Shown here: one piece after another, positions 9,167-18,049 of the stretch
How the letters are laid out: every line of letters starts with the position of its first letter
Numbering within the stretch: position 1 is the stretch's first letter
Origin: Acidimicrobiia bacterium
GTDB taxonomy: Bacteria > Actinomycetota > Acidimicrobiia > Spongiisociales > JAHEDJ01
Direction of reading: 5' to 3'
NCBI GenBank assembly: GCA_035471805.1
Contig: DATIPS010000007.1
Span: forward strand, 20,769 to 84,768
DNA: 64,000 bases
The notes under the pieces: generated by a model
The model's database searches: none
Seen by the model: only the letters and a program-made list of their open reading frames with translations
Told to the model about the DNA's origin: nothing
Program-made: the position numbers and the translations under genes

Positions 9167-9180
9167 TGCTGTTTCCTCCG

Positions 9181-9639
9181 TTACTGAACTACGAACAGTG
9201 AGAGCGTTTCGGCGACCAGGGCGGGTTTGTCGGAACCCTTGATCTCGATGGTGACGTTGGACTTGAAGAGAAACCGGCCCGGTCCCTTCGGCGTCACCTC
9301 GGCGAGATGAATCCTGGCGCGCACGTCGCTTCCCACCTTCACGGGTTCCAGGAATCGCACCTTGTCGGACCCGTAGTTGATGGCCATCACGAGCCCCTCC
9401 GGAATGATCCCGGCGGCGGCCGTGAGGTAGGGAATCAGTGAAAGGGTGAGGAACCCGTGTGCGATCGTCGTCCCCCACGGGGTCATCTTGGCCGCCTCCG
9501 GGTCGACGTGTATGAACTGGTGATCGTTGGTGGCTTCCGCGAACGCGTCGATACGGTCCTGATCCACGGTGAACCAGTCGGACTCTCCGATGTCTGTGCC
9601 TACGTAGTCGGCCAGCTGGTCGACGGGTACAACCTTCAT
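9181..9639 (-). CDS. MaoC-family (R)-specific enoyl-CoA hydratase
   Basis: This hotdog-fold protein of about 152 residues carries the hydratase catalytic pattern DHQFIHVDPE (Asp and His) followed by GTTIAHGFLTLSL. These proteins hydrate trans-2-enoyl-CoA to (3R)-hydroxyacyl-CoA. Two in-frame ATGs lie 6 bp apart (9645 and 9639). I prefer 9639 because AGGAG sits 7 bp before it and only 1 bp before the other. It is followed after 14 bp by the SDR dehydrogenase. Confidence 0.9.
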   Translation of the reverse strand: MKVVPVDQLADYVGTDIGESDWFTVDQDRIDAFAEATNDHQFIHVDPEAAKMTPWGTTIAHGFLTLSLIPYLTAAAGIIPEGLVMAINYGSDKVRFLEPVKVGSDVRARIHLAEVTPKGPGRFLFKSNVTIEIKGSDKPALVAETLSLFVVQ

Positions 9640-9649
9640 CGTCATACTC

Positions 9650-10690
9650 CTATCTCGAATCTCTCAACTTGTCTGCGGCGGCTTCGGCGAGCGAGACGGC
9701 CTGGGCGGCGAATAGTTCCTCGGTCGCCGGGTCCACCTCGCCGTACGCGCCCCCTGCGTACCGCGTGTAAACACCCTCCATGATCATCGCCAGCTTCCAG
9801 GTGGAGAAGGCGACGTAGAAATCGATCTGGCTCACGTCCAGGCCCGAACTCTGCGCGTAACGCTCGATGAGCGCGGCGCGGGGTGGGAACCCCTCGATGC
9901 GGCTCGGCGAAGGCGGGAACGGCGCCGGTGGATCGCCGGCCTCCTGCCAGGCCGACAGGACGGTCCCGAGATCGGCGAGCGGGTCACCGAGTGTGCACAG
10001 TTCCCAATCGAGGACTGCCAGGACGTTGCCTTCCGCATCCACCCGGACGTTGTCGATCCGGTAATCACCGTGAACGACCGAAACTCGCTGCTGGGCGGGG
10101 ATGGTGGCGGCGAGGATGTCGTGGGCCTCCCTGGCACCGGGCAGCTCCCTGGTCTTGGCCGCCTGCCACTGATGATGCCAGCGACGGAGTTGCCGCTCGA
10201 AATAGCCATCGTGGCGACCGAGATCCCCGAGTCCGACTTCGTGAACGTCGAATGCATGCAACTCCGCCAGCGTGTCCATCAGCTGCATCGAGACACGATG
10301 GCGTGACTCGATGGGCAGGTCGCGCTCGGCGTCCTCTGCCAGTTCCACGGTGAAACCGTCAACGTATTCGGTCACATAGAACTCCGCACCGGTCACCGAC
10401 TCGTCATCACAGAATCCGATGGTTGCCGGCACTCGATAGCCACTGCCTGCCAGGGCCGTGATTATCCGGTACTCCCTGCCCATGTCGTGCGCGGAAGGCA
10501 GCCTGCCGGACAGAGGGGGCCGCCGGAGCACCCATCGCCTGTCGGCGGCATCGGTCACGACGTAGGTGAGGTTGGAGCGGCCGACGCTCGGACGATCGAA
10601 GCGGAGCGGTTGGTTCACGTCGGGAACCCGGGCGGCCAGCCAACGGGTCACCTCCGCGACGTCTACTCCGGTCGACGCTTCGTCTGCCAC
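9650..10690 (-). CDS. APH-like phosphotransferase (ACAD10/11-type kinase family)
   Basis: This 346-residue protein has the aminoglycoside-phosphotransferase fold. It shows the catalytic loop VVHGDYRIDNV (HxDxxxxN) and the metal-binding AVLDWELCTLGDPLADLG. In actinobacteria and in the mammalian fusions ACAD10/11, such kinases act with acyl-CoA dehydrogenases on hydroxylated acyl chains. Resistance to aminoglycosides is therefore not the likely role. It begins with GTG (GGGAG 8 bp upstream) and is the first gene of the leftward run to 6051, controlled by the element at 10780-10797. Confidence 0.88.
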   Translation of the reverse strand: MADEASTGVDVAEVTRWLAARVPDVNQPLRFDRPSVGRSNLTYVVTDAADRRWVLRRPPLSGRLPSAHDMGREYRIITALAGSGYRVPATIGFCDDESVTGAEFYVTEYVDGFTVELAEDAERDLPIESRHRVSMQLMDTLAELHAFDVHEVGLGDLGRHDGYFERQLRRWHHQWQAAKTRELPGAREAHDILAATIPAQQRVSVVHGDYRIDNVRVDAEGNVLAVLDWELCTLGDPLADLGTVLSAWQEAGDPPAPFPPSPSRIEGFPPRAALIERYAQSSGLDVSQIDFYVAFSTWKLAMIMEGVYTRYAGGAYGEVDPATEELFAAQAVSLAEAAADKLRDSR

Positions 10691-10779
10691 CGTCGCTACT
10701 CCCTTTCGCCGTACTCGACACTAGTGACCGCGCCACTGCGTGCGATCGCCCCACTCCGGGGTCGATCGGCATGCTCTTC

Positions 10780-10797
10780 ATATTAGTGATCGTTAAC
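10780..10797 (-). promoter_or_regulatory. Predicted TetR-type operator over a -10 box
   Basis: TTAGTGATCGTTAAC at 10783-10797 is an imperfect palindrome (TTA-x-GATC-x-TAA core). It recurs as TTAGTGTACGTTAAC at 19280-19294 upstream of the acyl-CoA dehydrogenase unit. On the minus strand it is followed by TAATAT (10785-10780), a good -10 hexamer about 90 bp before the kinase start. The TetR protein at 16257 is the natural candidate ligand, by inference. Confidence 0.6.
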
Positions 10798-10901
10798 TTG
10801 CATTTGCTCAGCGCGCCGGCGAGACGGCGCGAGCTGAGGGTTTCGAGTTACCAATCGGGAGTTACGAAGTACAAGACGCCGGGTGCGGATCCCGAGTTGG
10901 G

Positions 10902-11408
10902 TCAGTCGTCGCCGTCGGTGCCCTTGTCGTTGCGACCGAGGCCGCGACCCGGCTTCTCGACGGTGAAAGCCTCAACGGCCTTGACCATTCTCAGCGCCTT
11001 GTCCCCGCTCGGAGCAAGCGTTGATGGGCTGAGCTCGTGCGACAAAGCAGCATGGACCAGCTCGGCGTGGCCACGCCCGTACGCATTGCCTTTACCGCTG
11101 TCGTTCTTCTCGTAGCCCTTCAGCTTCAGGGCTGCGGCCTCCACCCTTTGCTGCGCTCGTGCCAGACCGGTTGCATGATCAGGATTGCCCAGCGCGTGGA
11201 TCGGTATGCCCGTATCGGGGTTGCGAGTCTCGGCCGCTTCCAACATGGCCAGGGCTTTCGAACTGCCACGAACGAGTCCCTCAATCGCCTTGTCGAGGAC
11301 ATGCTGCGCCGGCCCGGTTTGACTGTCTGCCGTTGCTGCCGGCGCCGGTCCCACGACCAGTGCGATCGATAGTCCGGCTGCTGCCACTGTGAGTGCTGTT
11401 TTTCCCAT
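10902..11408 (-). CDS. Small exported Ala/Lys-rich helical protein
   Basis: This protein has 168 residues from the ATG of MGKTALTVAAAG. A signal peptide (about 1-28, a hydrophobic run ending in an AxA-type site near APAATADS) precedes a mostly helical body. The body carries the segments HVLDKAIEGLVRGSSKALA and GKGNAYGRGHAELVHAAL. The tail is rich in Asp and Gly. No domain is recognised. The stop is in a gene-poor spacer shared with the kinase promoter. The longer frame to 11438 would place charged residues ahead of the signal and is less likely. Confidence 0.65.
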   Translation of the reverse strand: MGKTALTVAAAGLSIALVVGPAPAATADSQTGPAQHVLDKAIEGLVRGSSKALAMLEAAETRNPDTGIPIHALGNPDHATGLARAQQRVEAAALKLKGYEKNDSGKGNAYGRGHAELVHAALSHELSPSTLAPSGDKALRMVKAVEAFTVEKPGRGLGRNDKGTDGDD

Positions 11409-11461
11409 ATCTCGCTCCTGTGAGTGAAGTCGCAGCAAGGCGCCGGACGTTACGCCGATAC

Positions 11462-11914
11462 TCAGCGGTGTTCCGGACAGACGATTTCGATCGATGCGCC
11501 CAGCAGCACTCCGGCCATCAGCCCGTCCTCTTCGTCGACGTCCACGAGTCCACCGTCTGAAAGCCGGTCGAGGTATTCGGTTAGGAGTTCTTCTGCGGTC
11601 ATGCCCTCCTCCAGGAGATCACAGAACAACTCCGCCGTGGCTATGAAGACCTCCGGATCCTCGAGGGCGGCACCCTCGTATGTGGTTGATTCCATGGCGC
11701 TTTCGACGGCCGCGATGAGAGCTGCATAGTCGGGTACGAACTCGTCAACCGGCGAAGACGTAGCAGTCGTCGAGGGAGCCGGCGTGGTGCTCGACGGGAG
11801 CCCGGCTGCCGTGGGCGAGGTTGCAGTGCCTTGCTCATTCGCTTGCCCGGCACACGCGCTGAAGAGCACGAGAGTGGCGATCAGGAGCGAAGGGCGATGA
11901 CGGGCACTGGCCAT
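11462..11914 (-). CDS. Putative lipoprotein, DUF732-like
   Basis: This protein has 150 residues. A lipobox (LFSAC, Cys about 21) follows a short hydrophobic signal, then comes a Ser/Thr/Pro-rich linker (about 28-55). The compact C-terminal domain carries the pattern AELFCDLLEEGMTAEELL and ends in VCPEH. A conserved Cys pair around a helix of this type resembles mycobacterial DUF732 proteins, whose function is unknown. It is predicted to be anchored to the outer face of the membrane. It stands alone, convergent with nothing and divergent from the S9 peptidase. Confidence 0.7.
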   Translation of the reverse strand: MASARHRPSLLIATLVLFSACAGQANEQGTATSPTAAGLPSSTTPAPSTTATSSPVDEFVPDYAALIAAVESAMESTTYEGAALEDPEVFIATAELFCDLLEEGMTAEELLTEYLDRLSDGGLVDVDEEDGLMAGVLLGASIEIVCPEHR

Positions 11915-12016
11915 AGTGAATGATCGGCGGGACCTCTGGTGAACTCAAGCACTCTCTGCCGAACACCTCCGGTTGCCGCCGGTTAGGCTCGGTCGCCGAT
12001 GTCACACGAGGGAGCC

Positions 12017-14089
12017 ATGTCCGTCCAACCGCCGGTTGCCGATCGCAGACCCCATTCAACGACCAGCCACGGCCATACGAGAGAGGATCCGTATGCCTGG
12101 CTGAAAGACGTGAACTGGCAGCAGGTGATGCGAGACCCATCCCTCCTCGATCCCGACATCCGCGCTCATCTCGAGGCGGAGAACGACTACGCCGACAGTC
12201 GGCTCGACGGTGCATCCGGTCTCCGCGACGAGCTCTTCACCGAGATGAAGGGACGGATCAAGGAAGACGACAGTTCGGTCCCTACCCCGGACGGGCCGTG
12301 GGAGTACTACCGCCGCTTCGATACGGGCGGTCAGTATCCGATCTTCTGCCGCAGACCTCTGGATTCAGACGAGGAAGAGATCCTCTTCAACGGGGATCTC
12401 GAGGCGGAGGGCAAGGAGTTCTTCCGTATTCACACGCTCGAGCCGAGCCCCGATCACCGGTTGCTCGCCTACTCGGTCGACGTTCACGGGAGCGAGTTCT
12501 ACACCATCCGGGTACGCGATCTCGACAACCTCGAGGACCTCGATGATCTTGTCGAGGATGCGAACGGCACAATCGAATGGTCGGCCGACTCCACGGCCTT
12601 CATGTACCTGAAGCTCGATCAGAGCAACCGCCCCGTCTGGGCCTACTTGCACGGGCTCGGGACCGATCAAGCCGAGGACGGACTCATCTACGAGGAACCC
12701 GACGCGGGTTTCTACGTAGGACTCGGCAGGACCGAGAGTGGCAAGTACATCGAGATCGCGGCAGGAGACCACGAAACCTCCGAAGTCAGGCTTCTGGATG
12801 CGGCCCGGCCAACCGGCCCGCCGGTCCTGATCGCCGCACGCCACCCGGGCGTCCTCTACTCGATCAGCGAGCAAGGCGACCGGCTCTACATCAACACGAA
12901 CGCGGACGGAGCCGAAGATTTCCAGATAGTCACCGCCGAAGCATCGGCCCCCGGACGCTGGTCGACTCTGATTCCACATCGGCCCGGCACCCTCATCCTG
13001 GGCGCGGTCGCCTTTCGGAACCACCTTGTCCGCCTGGAAACCGAGGAGGGTCTGCCGCGAATAGTCATCCGTGACATCGATTCAGGCGATGAGCGCTCGA
13101 TCGCGATGGACGATGCCGCCTACGACCTGGGATTCGCCCCTTTGCGGGAGTACACCGACACACTCCGATTCACCTACAGCTCGCCGTCTACCCCGCTGCG
13201 GGTCTACGACTTCGATCTGGAGACCGGCGACCAGACACTGCGCAAGGAACAGGAAGTACCGAGCGGACACGATCCCAAGGACTACACGACCGCACGGGTC
13301 TTCGCGACCAGCCACGACGGCGAGCGTATCCCGGTAACACTCCTGTACAGGAGCGGCCTGGACCTGGACGGTTCGGCACCCTGCCTGTTGTACGGATACG
13401 GATCGTACGGATACAGCATGCCGGCTTCCTTCAGTACGAATCGATTGAGCCTCGTCGATCGGGGCTTCGTCTACGCGATCGCCCACGTCCGCGGTGGCAA
13501 AGAGGGCGGTTATCGCTGGTACACGACGGGCAAGCGAGAGCACAAGCTCAACACGTTCCTCGACTTCCTGGCCGCTGCCGGGGCCCTGATCGAGATGGGT
13601 TTCACATCGGCCGGCAAGATCGTCGTCTTCGGAGGAAGCGCCGGAGGGCTCCTGGTCGGGGCCACCGTGAACATGGCTCCTCCCGGATTGCTGGCGGGCG
13701 CCATCGCCGAGGTTCCGTTCGTCGATGTGCTCACGACGATGCACGACCTGGATCTGCCGCTCACTCCGATGGAGTGGCCGGAGTGGGGCAACCCGATCCA
13801 GGATCCGGCCGCATACGAATACATCGCCTCGTACTCGCCCTACGACAACGTCGAAGCGAAGGAATACCCTCCGATGCTGGTCACCGCCGGACTGACGGAC
13901 CCGCGGGTCACCTACTGGGAGCCGGCCAAGTGGGTCGCCAGGTTGCGTGAGATGAAGACCGACGACAACCTGCTGGTATTGCGCACCCGTATGGGAGCCG
14001 GCCACGCCGGAGCCTCCGGCCGCTTCGACGCCTTGAAAGAGCTGGCAGAGGACTACGCATTCGCATTGATGGTGACGGACTCAGGCTGA
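12017..14089 (+). CDS. ptrB: S9A family peptidase (oligopeptidase B-like)
   Basis: This 690-residue cytoplasmic-type serine peptidase has an N-terminal seven-bladed beta-propeller (about 60-400) after PPVADRRPHSTTSHGHTRED. The alpha/beta-hydrolase domain follows. The nucleophile Ser lies in FGGSAGGLLVG, the Asp is in the TAGLTDPRV region and the His is in GAGHAGASG. Oligopeptidase B cleaves after basic residues in short peptides. I start at the second ATG (12017) because GAGGGAG lies 2-8 bp before it; 11999 is the alternative. The stop codon lies inside the terminator hairpin at 14072-14098. Confidence 0.9.
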   Translation: MSVQPPVADRRPHSTTSHGHTREDPYAWLKDVNWQQVMRDPSLLDPDIRAHLEAENDYADSRLDGASGLRDELFTEMKGRIKEDDSSVPTPDGPWEYYRRFDTGGQYPIFCRRPLDSDEEEILFNGDLEAEGKEFFRIHTLEPSPDHRLLAYSVDVHGSEFYTIRVRDLDNLEDLDDLVEDANGTIEWSADSTAFMYLKLDQSNRPVWAYLHGLGTDQAEDGLIYEEPDAGFYVGLGRTESGKYIEIAAGDHETSEVRLLDAARPTGPPVLIAARHPGVLYSISEQGDRLYINTNADGAEDFQIVTAEASAPGRWSTLIPHRPGTLILGAVAFRNHLVRLETEEGLPRIVIRDIDSGDERSIAMDDAAYDLGFAPLREYTDTLRFTYSSPSTPLRVYDFDLETGDQTLRKEQEVPSGHDPKDYTTARVFATSHDGERIPVTLLYRSGLDLDGSAPCLLYGYGSYGYSMPASFSTNRLSLVDRGFVYAIAHVRGGKEGGYRWYTTGKREHKLNTFLDFLAAAGALIEMGFTSAGKIVVFGGSAGGLLVGATVNMAPPGLLAGAIAEVPFVDVLTTMHDLDLPLTPMEWPEWGNPIQDPAAYEYIASYSPYDNVEAKEYPPMLVTAGLTDPRVTYWEPAKWVARLREMKTDDNLLVLRTRMGAGHAGASGRFDALKELAEDYAFALMVTDSG

Positions 14090-14098
14090 GTCCGTCAC
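14072..14098. terminator. 12-bp perfect hairpin over the peptidase stop codon (bidirectional)
   Basis: GTGACGGACTCA (14072-14083) and TGAGTCCGTCAC (14087-14098) pair perfectly around a 3-nt loop. The TGA of the peptidase is the first base triplet of the right arm. It lies between convergent genes and can serve both strands. Confidence 0.7.
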
Positions 14099-14117
14099 GC
14101 CCCCTCACCAAACCCGT

Positions 14118-14984
14118 TCACCCAAACTCCGCTCCGATGCCCAGGCGGGCGGCATTGCGCAACGCGGTCACGGCGGCGGCCACGTCCTGGCTGGCGATGC
14201 CCACCGACTTGAAGACCGTCGTGCCCTGGGGCGCCTCGAGCCTGCCCTCCAGCACATCGGTGATCGTGGCATCGGGGGTGCGTCGCACCCGGATCAGATC
14301 TCCGGCTTCGGCGGCGGCTGCATCCAGATCGTCGACGACCACGAACGCCTCGCTCAACAAAGCGCCCGGCAGCTCCACCATTTCGGGTGTGAACGCCCCG
14401 ACCGCGTTCACGTGGGTTCCCGGCCTCACCGCAGAAGCGGAGAACAGCGGTTCACGAGCGGGCGTAGCGCAGGAGACCACGTCCGCCTGCTCGACCGCCG
14501 CATTGGCGTCCGGCTCCACCTCACCTCCCACGCGCTCGGCCAGAGCACGCGCCCGGGAAAGCGACCTGCTCCACACGATCACTCGCTCGATGCGCCGGAC
14601 CTCCCTCACGGCGGCCACCTGATCGAACGCCATAGCTCCGGCACCCAGCATGGCCATGGTCGCGGTCTGCTCGGACGCAAGTAATCGCGTGGCGAGCCCG
14701 CAGGCCGCACCGGTCCTGATCGAAGTCAAGGTCGATCCGTCGACCATGCCCAACGGAGTTCCCCGCTCGTCGAAGACCGCCACCACACCGATCGGGTTGC
14801 CGGGCACGATCGAGACGACTTTGACCCCTGTCGTTTCACCCACCCTTCCCGGCATGAACAGCGAACCCCCGAGCAGCCGGCGGAGCGGCACTTCCCGGTT
14901 CGATGCGAACGCGGCCTCCATCGACTCGATAGCTTCCGACATCGGCAGCGCCAGCCGCAAGTCCTCCGGGCCCAGCCAGTACAT
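14118..14984 (-). CDS. Ornithine cyclodeaminase / mu-crystallin family protein
   Basis: This 288-residue protein shows the family N terminus (MYWLGPEDLRLALPMSEAIE), a substrate-loop RLLGGSLFMPG and a Rossmann motif AMLGAGAMAFDQVAAV. It is slightly shorter than typical members (about 320). Members are NAD(P)-dependent: ornithine cyclodeaminases, alanine dehydrogenases, ketimine reductases. Its ATG overlaps the TGA of the upstream flavin oxidase by one base (TGATG), so the two act together. A role in reducing imines or keto products made by that oxidase is inferred. The frame upstream of 14984 is the oxidase in another phase. Confidence 0.85.
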   Translation of the reverse strand: MYWLGPEDLRLALPMSEAIESMEAAFASNREVPLRRLLGGSLFMPGRVGETTGVKVVSIVPGNPIGVVAVFDERGTPLGMVDGSTLTSIRTGAACGLATRLLASEQTATMAMLGAGAMAFDQVAAVREVRRIERVIVWSRSLSRARALAERVGGEVEPDANAAVEQADVVSCATPAREPLFSASAVRPGTHVNAVGAFTPEMVELPGALLSEAFVVVDDLDAAAAEAGDLIRVRRTPDATITDVLEGRLEAPQGTTVFKSVGIASQDVAAAVTALRNAARLGIGAEFG

Positions 14985-16222
14985 CAAGCGAGCACACTCT
15001 TGGCGGCCACATCGATCGGATCCCTGTCGACGGAGAGCAGAGACATCGGCACATCGGTGTCGAATGAGGCCCGCTCCCCGGTGATCGCCTGGGCGACCAT
15101 CGATCCGATCATGGGTGCGAGTTTGAATCCGTGCCCGCTCAACCCGTTGGCCAGCCAGTATCCGTCCATTCCACTGGGACCGACAACGGGATGCACATCG
15201 GTGCGGTTGATTGTGTAGAGGCCGGCGATACCGGTCACTCCCCCGCGATGAGGAAGCCCGGGAATCCGATGATGAAGACCGTGGATCTTGATGTCGCGAA
15301 ACGCCGCGTCGGCACTCGTCTTGAAGTGGTCTGGGTCTTCCACCCGCTCTCGCTCGTCTTCCTCCAGGACCGAACCGAACAGGATCCGGCTGCCGGCTGC
15401 GTCGGGCCGTAGGTAGATGCCGGTCGACGCTTCCACGACTATCGGAAGCGAACCGAGCTCCTGGGGCCAGTCCCGATAGACAACCTGAACCCGGGTTGGT
15501 TCCAACGGCCAATGAAGATCGAGTCCGGCCAGCTGGTTCAGCCGATTGCACCATGGACCGGCCGCATTGACGACCAGACCGGCTTCGATCGCACTTCCGT
15601 CGGCGAGTTCGATCCCGGCGACCCGTTCTCCGTCCTTGCGGATGCCGGTGACCCCGGAGCGGAAACGGACGGATCCTCCCCAGTTGCGGGTCGCTTCGAT
15701 GAGATCCGCGTTGGCTGCGGACGGATCGGCGTAGCCGGCATCCTCTTCGAAGACCGCCAGTTCGATCTGACGGCACTCGTGTTCCACCGCGCCGGTCAGG
15801 TCGAAAGGTGCAACGCAAGTCGAGAGGCTGGGAAACCGCGCGGTGATTTCGTCGGAGGAGAGCAGCGAGATCGCCACTCCTGCTTCTCCGAGGCGGTCAC
15901 GCTCCGCTTCGAGACGGGCCCTGTCCTCGTTGAGCAGCCACAACACCCCCGTGTGCGTGAACTCGTTCCCCGGCCGCTTCAGTCCCGTGAACTCCGCCCA
16001 GTTGCGATAGGCGGCCAGTCCGTCACGCGCCAGGCGGATGACGTCCGGATTGGAGTAGCGGCAACGGCAGATGGACGAGGAAGCGCCGGTCGAGCCCTCC
16101 GCCGGCCCGGCTCCCTTGTCGAGCAACGTGACGCTCAGCGAGGACCGGCGAGCGATCTGATAGGCGATCGCGCTCCCGACGATCCCGGCCCCGACGACGA
16201 CGACATCAGCGGTTTCACTCAT
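14984..16222 (-). CDS. FAD-dependent amino-acid/amine oxidoreductase (DAO family)
   Basis: This 412-residue flavoprotein has the dinucleotide-binding motif VVVGAGIVGSAIAYQ at the N terminus, the DAO-family SSSICRCRYS loop and a C-terminal GYWLANGLSGHGFKLAP segment. That last segment is typical of sarcosine/glycine oxidase-like enzymes binding FAD. Such enzymes oxidise secondary or D-amino acids to imines. Translational coupling to the ornithine-cyclodeaminase homologue suggests a two-step amino-acid conversion. The substrate is unknown. It starts 34 bp after the TetR gene and may belong to the acyl-CoA dehydrogenase transcript. Confidence 0.87.
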   Translation of the reverse strand: MSETADVVVVGAGIVGSAIAYQIARRSSLSVTLLDKGAGPAEGSTGASSSICRCRYSNPDVIRLARDGLAAYRNWAEFTGLKRPGNEFTHTGVLWLLNEDRARLEAERDRLGEAGVAISLLSSDEITARFPSLSTCVAPFDLTGAVEHECRQIELAVFEEDAGYADPSAANADLIEATRNWGGSVRFRSGVTGIRKDGERVAGIELADGSAIEAGLVVNAAGPWCNRLNQLAGLDLHWPLEPTRVQVVYRDWPQELGSLPIVVEASTGIYLRPDAAGSRILFGSVLEEDERERVEDPDHFKTSADAAFRDIKIHGLHHRIPGLPHRGGVTGIAGLYTINRTDVHPVVGPSGMDGYWLANGLSGHGFKLAPMIGSMVAQAITGERASFDTDVPMSLLSVDRDPIDVAAKSVLA

Positions 16223-16256
16223 GGAGCCAGGCTACCCGTCACCCGCCGGATTCCAC

Positions 16257-16859
16257 CTAGAACGCCTCAAGTGATTTCCTGGCCATGTCGTGGAGGATCA
16301 TGCGGTGCCGCGGGTTGGCGATGCTGTAGACGACGTTGTCACGGGCGGCCGATCCGATCAGTCCCATCACTGCGTGCGCCGCAGCTCTCGCCTCGTCGAG
16401 AGTCAGTTTCGGGTGCAGCTTGATGATCACTTCAGCCCAGGTGTCCGTGTAGCGCGCATCGTTGCGTTCCGCGGCACGCTGGTAGTAGTCGGGAACGTGA
16501 CGGAGCTCCCGCACGAGCAACATCAGCGCTTCCCCTTGTTCCAGGGCCAGGGTCATGTGAGTTTCGATCAGCACGTCGAGCGCGTCCTCGGGTTCGAGAC
16601 CCTCGAGCCGTTCAATGGCACCGCGCAAGAGTTCCCAGATGCGGTCGAACACGGCGAGCAGTATGTCGTCCTTGCCGGCGAAATGCCTGTAGAGGCCCGG
16701 TCCTGTGATCCCGGACGCGGCGCCGATCTCGTCGATGGAAGTGGCGTGAAAACCGCGATCGTCGAAGAGTCCCATGGCCGCATCGACGATCTGTTCCCGG
16801 CGCTTTCTACCCCGCTCGGTCGGCGCTTCCTGGGTGGCGGCTTCGCTGGATTCCATCAT
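16257..16859 (-). CDS. TetR/AcrR-family regulator of the acyl-CoA unit
   Basis: This 200-residue regulator has an N-terminal TetR helix-turn-helix (RREQIVDAAMGLFDDRGFHATSIDEIGAASGITGPGLYRHFAGK is the span, residues about 19-62). An all-helical ligand domain follows. The start is the first of two ATGs (MM) with GGAG upstream; the longer frame has no support. It is the third gene after two acyl-CoA dehydrogenases, so it probably responds to an acyl-CoA or its precursor. It is the best local candidate to bind TTAGTGNNCGTTAAC upstream of the operon. Confidence 0.88.
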   Translation of the reverse strand: MMESSEAATQEAPTERGRKRREQIVDAAMGLFDDRGFHATSIDEIGAASGITGPGLYRHFAGKDDILLAVFDRIWELLRGAIERLEGLEPEDALDVLIETHMTLALEQGEALMLLVRELRHVPDYYQRAAERNDARYTDTWAEVIIKLHPKLTLDEARAAAHAVMGLIGSAARDNVVYSIANPRHRMILHDMARKSLEAF

Positions 16860-16912
16860 CGGTTCTCCGGGGCACCGGCCCAGAGGCCGGGGCCCGGGGA
16901 GTCCCCCTTCGC

Positions 16913-18049
16913 TCAGATTCCGATAGCCTCGGCCAGTAGCCGGCGCTGGTGGTGGACGCCACCAAACATCAACGACGTGCTCTTGGCGCGCTTGAAGTAC
17001 ATGTGCGTGTCGTGTTCCCATGTGAACCCGGTTCCTCCGAGAACCTGGATCGTGTCCGACGCAGCCGTCAGATATGCCTCGGAAGCCACGGACTTCGCCA
17101 GCGGTGCAGCAATCAGCATCTCGCCGGGATCATCGACCACACGGGCCGCGTGGTATGCGGCCGATCTGGCGTGCTCGACCGAGACCAGCATGTCGGCGAG
17201 ACGGTGTTTGATCGCCTGGAACGAGCCGATCGCCCGGCCGAACTGGAAGCGGGTCTGCGCATGCTCGACTGAGGTCTGAAGGCACCACTGGGCACCGCCG
17301 ACCTGCTCCAGGGCCAGTGCCACCGAAGTGAGACGGAGAACGCGGTCGAGGACCGGTCCGGCCGAGCCTTCTTCGCCGAGCAACGCCTCATCGCCCAGAC
17401 GAACACCGGAGAAAGTGACGGTTGCCTGCTTTCGCGTCGCATCGAGCGTGTGGACGGGCTCCACCGACACGCCCTCCGCGTCGGCCGGAACCAGGAAGAA
17501 GCTCAAGCCGCCCGGAGTGTTCGCCGCGGTGATGATCGTTCCGGCAACTCCGCCGAAGAGGACGTGTTGCTTGACTCCGTCGAGGACCCAGGCGTCGCCG
17601 TGGCGACCGGCGACCATGGAGATGTCGCCGGGACCTGCACCCCGCGGCCCCTCAAACAGGGCCATTGTCATGACCGACTCGCCCATCGCAATGCCGGGGA
17701 GTAACTCTTTCTTCTGCGCATCGTTCCCACCGAGGAGAATGGCGTTGGCAGCCATGACCACCGTCGAAACGAACGGCCCCGGGAAGAGACTGCGTCCCAT
17801 CTCCTCGAGTACCACGCTCAACTCGGCGAAGGTGTATCCGGCACCGCCGTACTCCTCCGGAATCGCCAGCGAATGCCAGCCGAGTTCGGCACCGGATTGC
17901 CACAGCGCGGCGTCGAACCCCGTTGTCGAGTCGGCCATCTCCCGGACTTTCGCGGCAGGTACCCGATCCTCGAGGAACTGACGGGTGGTCCGGCGAAGCA
18001 TCTCCTGTTCCTCCGTGAGTGCGAAGGTCACGCGGGGTGTTTCAGCCAC
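16913..18049 (-). CDS. Acyl-CoA dehydrogenase, subunit lacking the catalytic Glu
   Basis: This 378-residue ACAD-fold protein carries ACAD_N, middle and C-terminal domains (FALTEEQEMLRRTTRQFLED; IPEEYGGAGYTF; GGTGFTWEHDTHMYFKRA). Where ACADs carry the base in E-G-G/T-x-x-x-I, this protein reads LMFGGVHHQRR, so Glu is replaced. The GTG start at 18049, with GGAGGTG upstream, overlaps the preceding dehydrogenase gene by 8 bp. Equimolar synthesis and loss of the base in one partner match the alpha2beta2 FadE heterotetramers of actinobacterial steroid side-chain degradation, which is a family-level comparison. Confidence 0.88.
   Translation of the reverse strand: MAETPRVTFALTEEQEMLRRTTRQFLEDRVPAAKVREMADSTTGFDAALWQSGAELGWHSLAIPEEYGGAGYTFAELSVVLEEMGRSLFPGPFVSTVVMAANAILLGGNDAQKKELLPGIAMGESVMTMALFEGPRGAGPGDISMVAGRHGDAWVLDGVKQHVLFGGVAGTIITAANTPGGLSFFLVPADAEGVSVEPVHTLDATRKQATVTFSGVRLGDEALLGEEGSAGPVLDRVLRLTSVALALEQVGGAQWCLQTSVEHAQTRFQFGRAIGSFQAIKHRLADMLVSVEHARSAAYHAARVVDDPGEMLIAAPLAKSVASEAYLTAASDTIQVLGGTGFTWEHDTHMYFKRAKSTSLMFGGVHHQRRLLAEAIGI

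Noticed and set aside
9650..10690. Aminoglycoside resistance gene
   Set aside because: The APH fold is shared, but the operon with MaoC, SDR and thiolase points to acyl-CoA metabolism.
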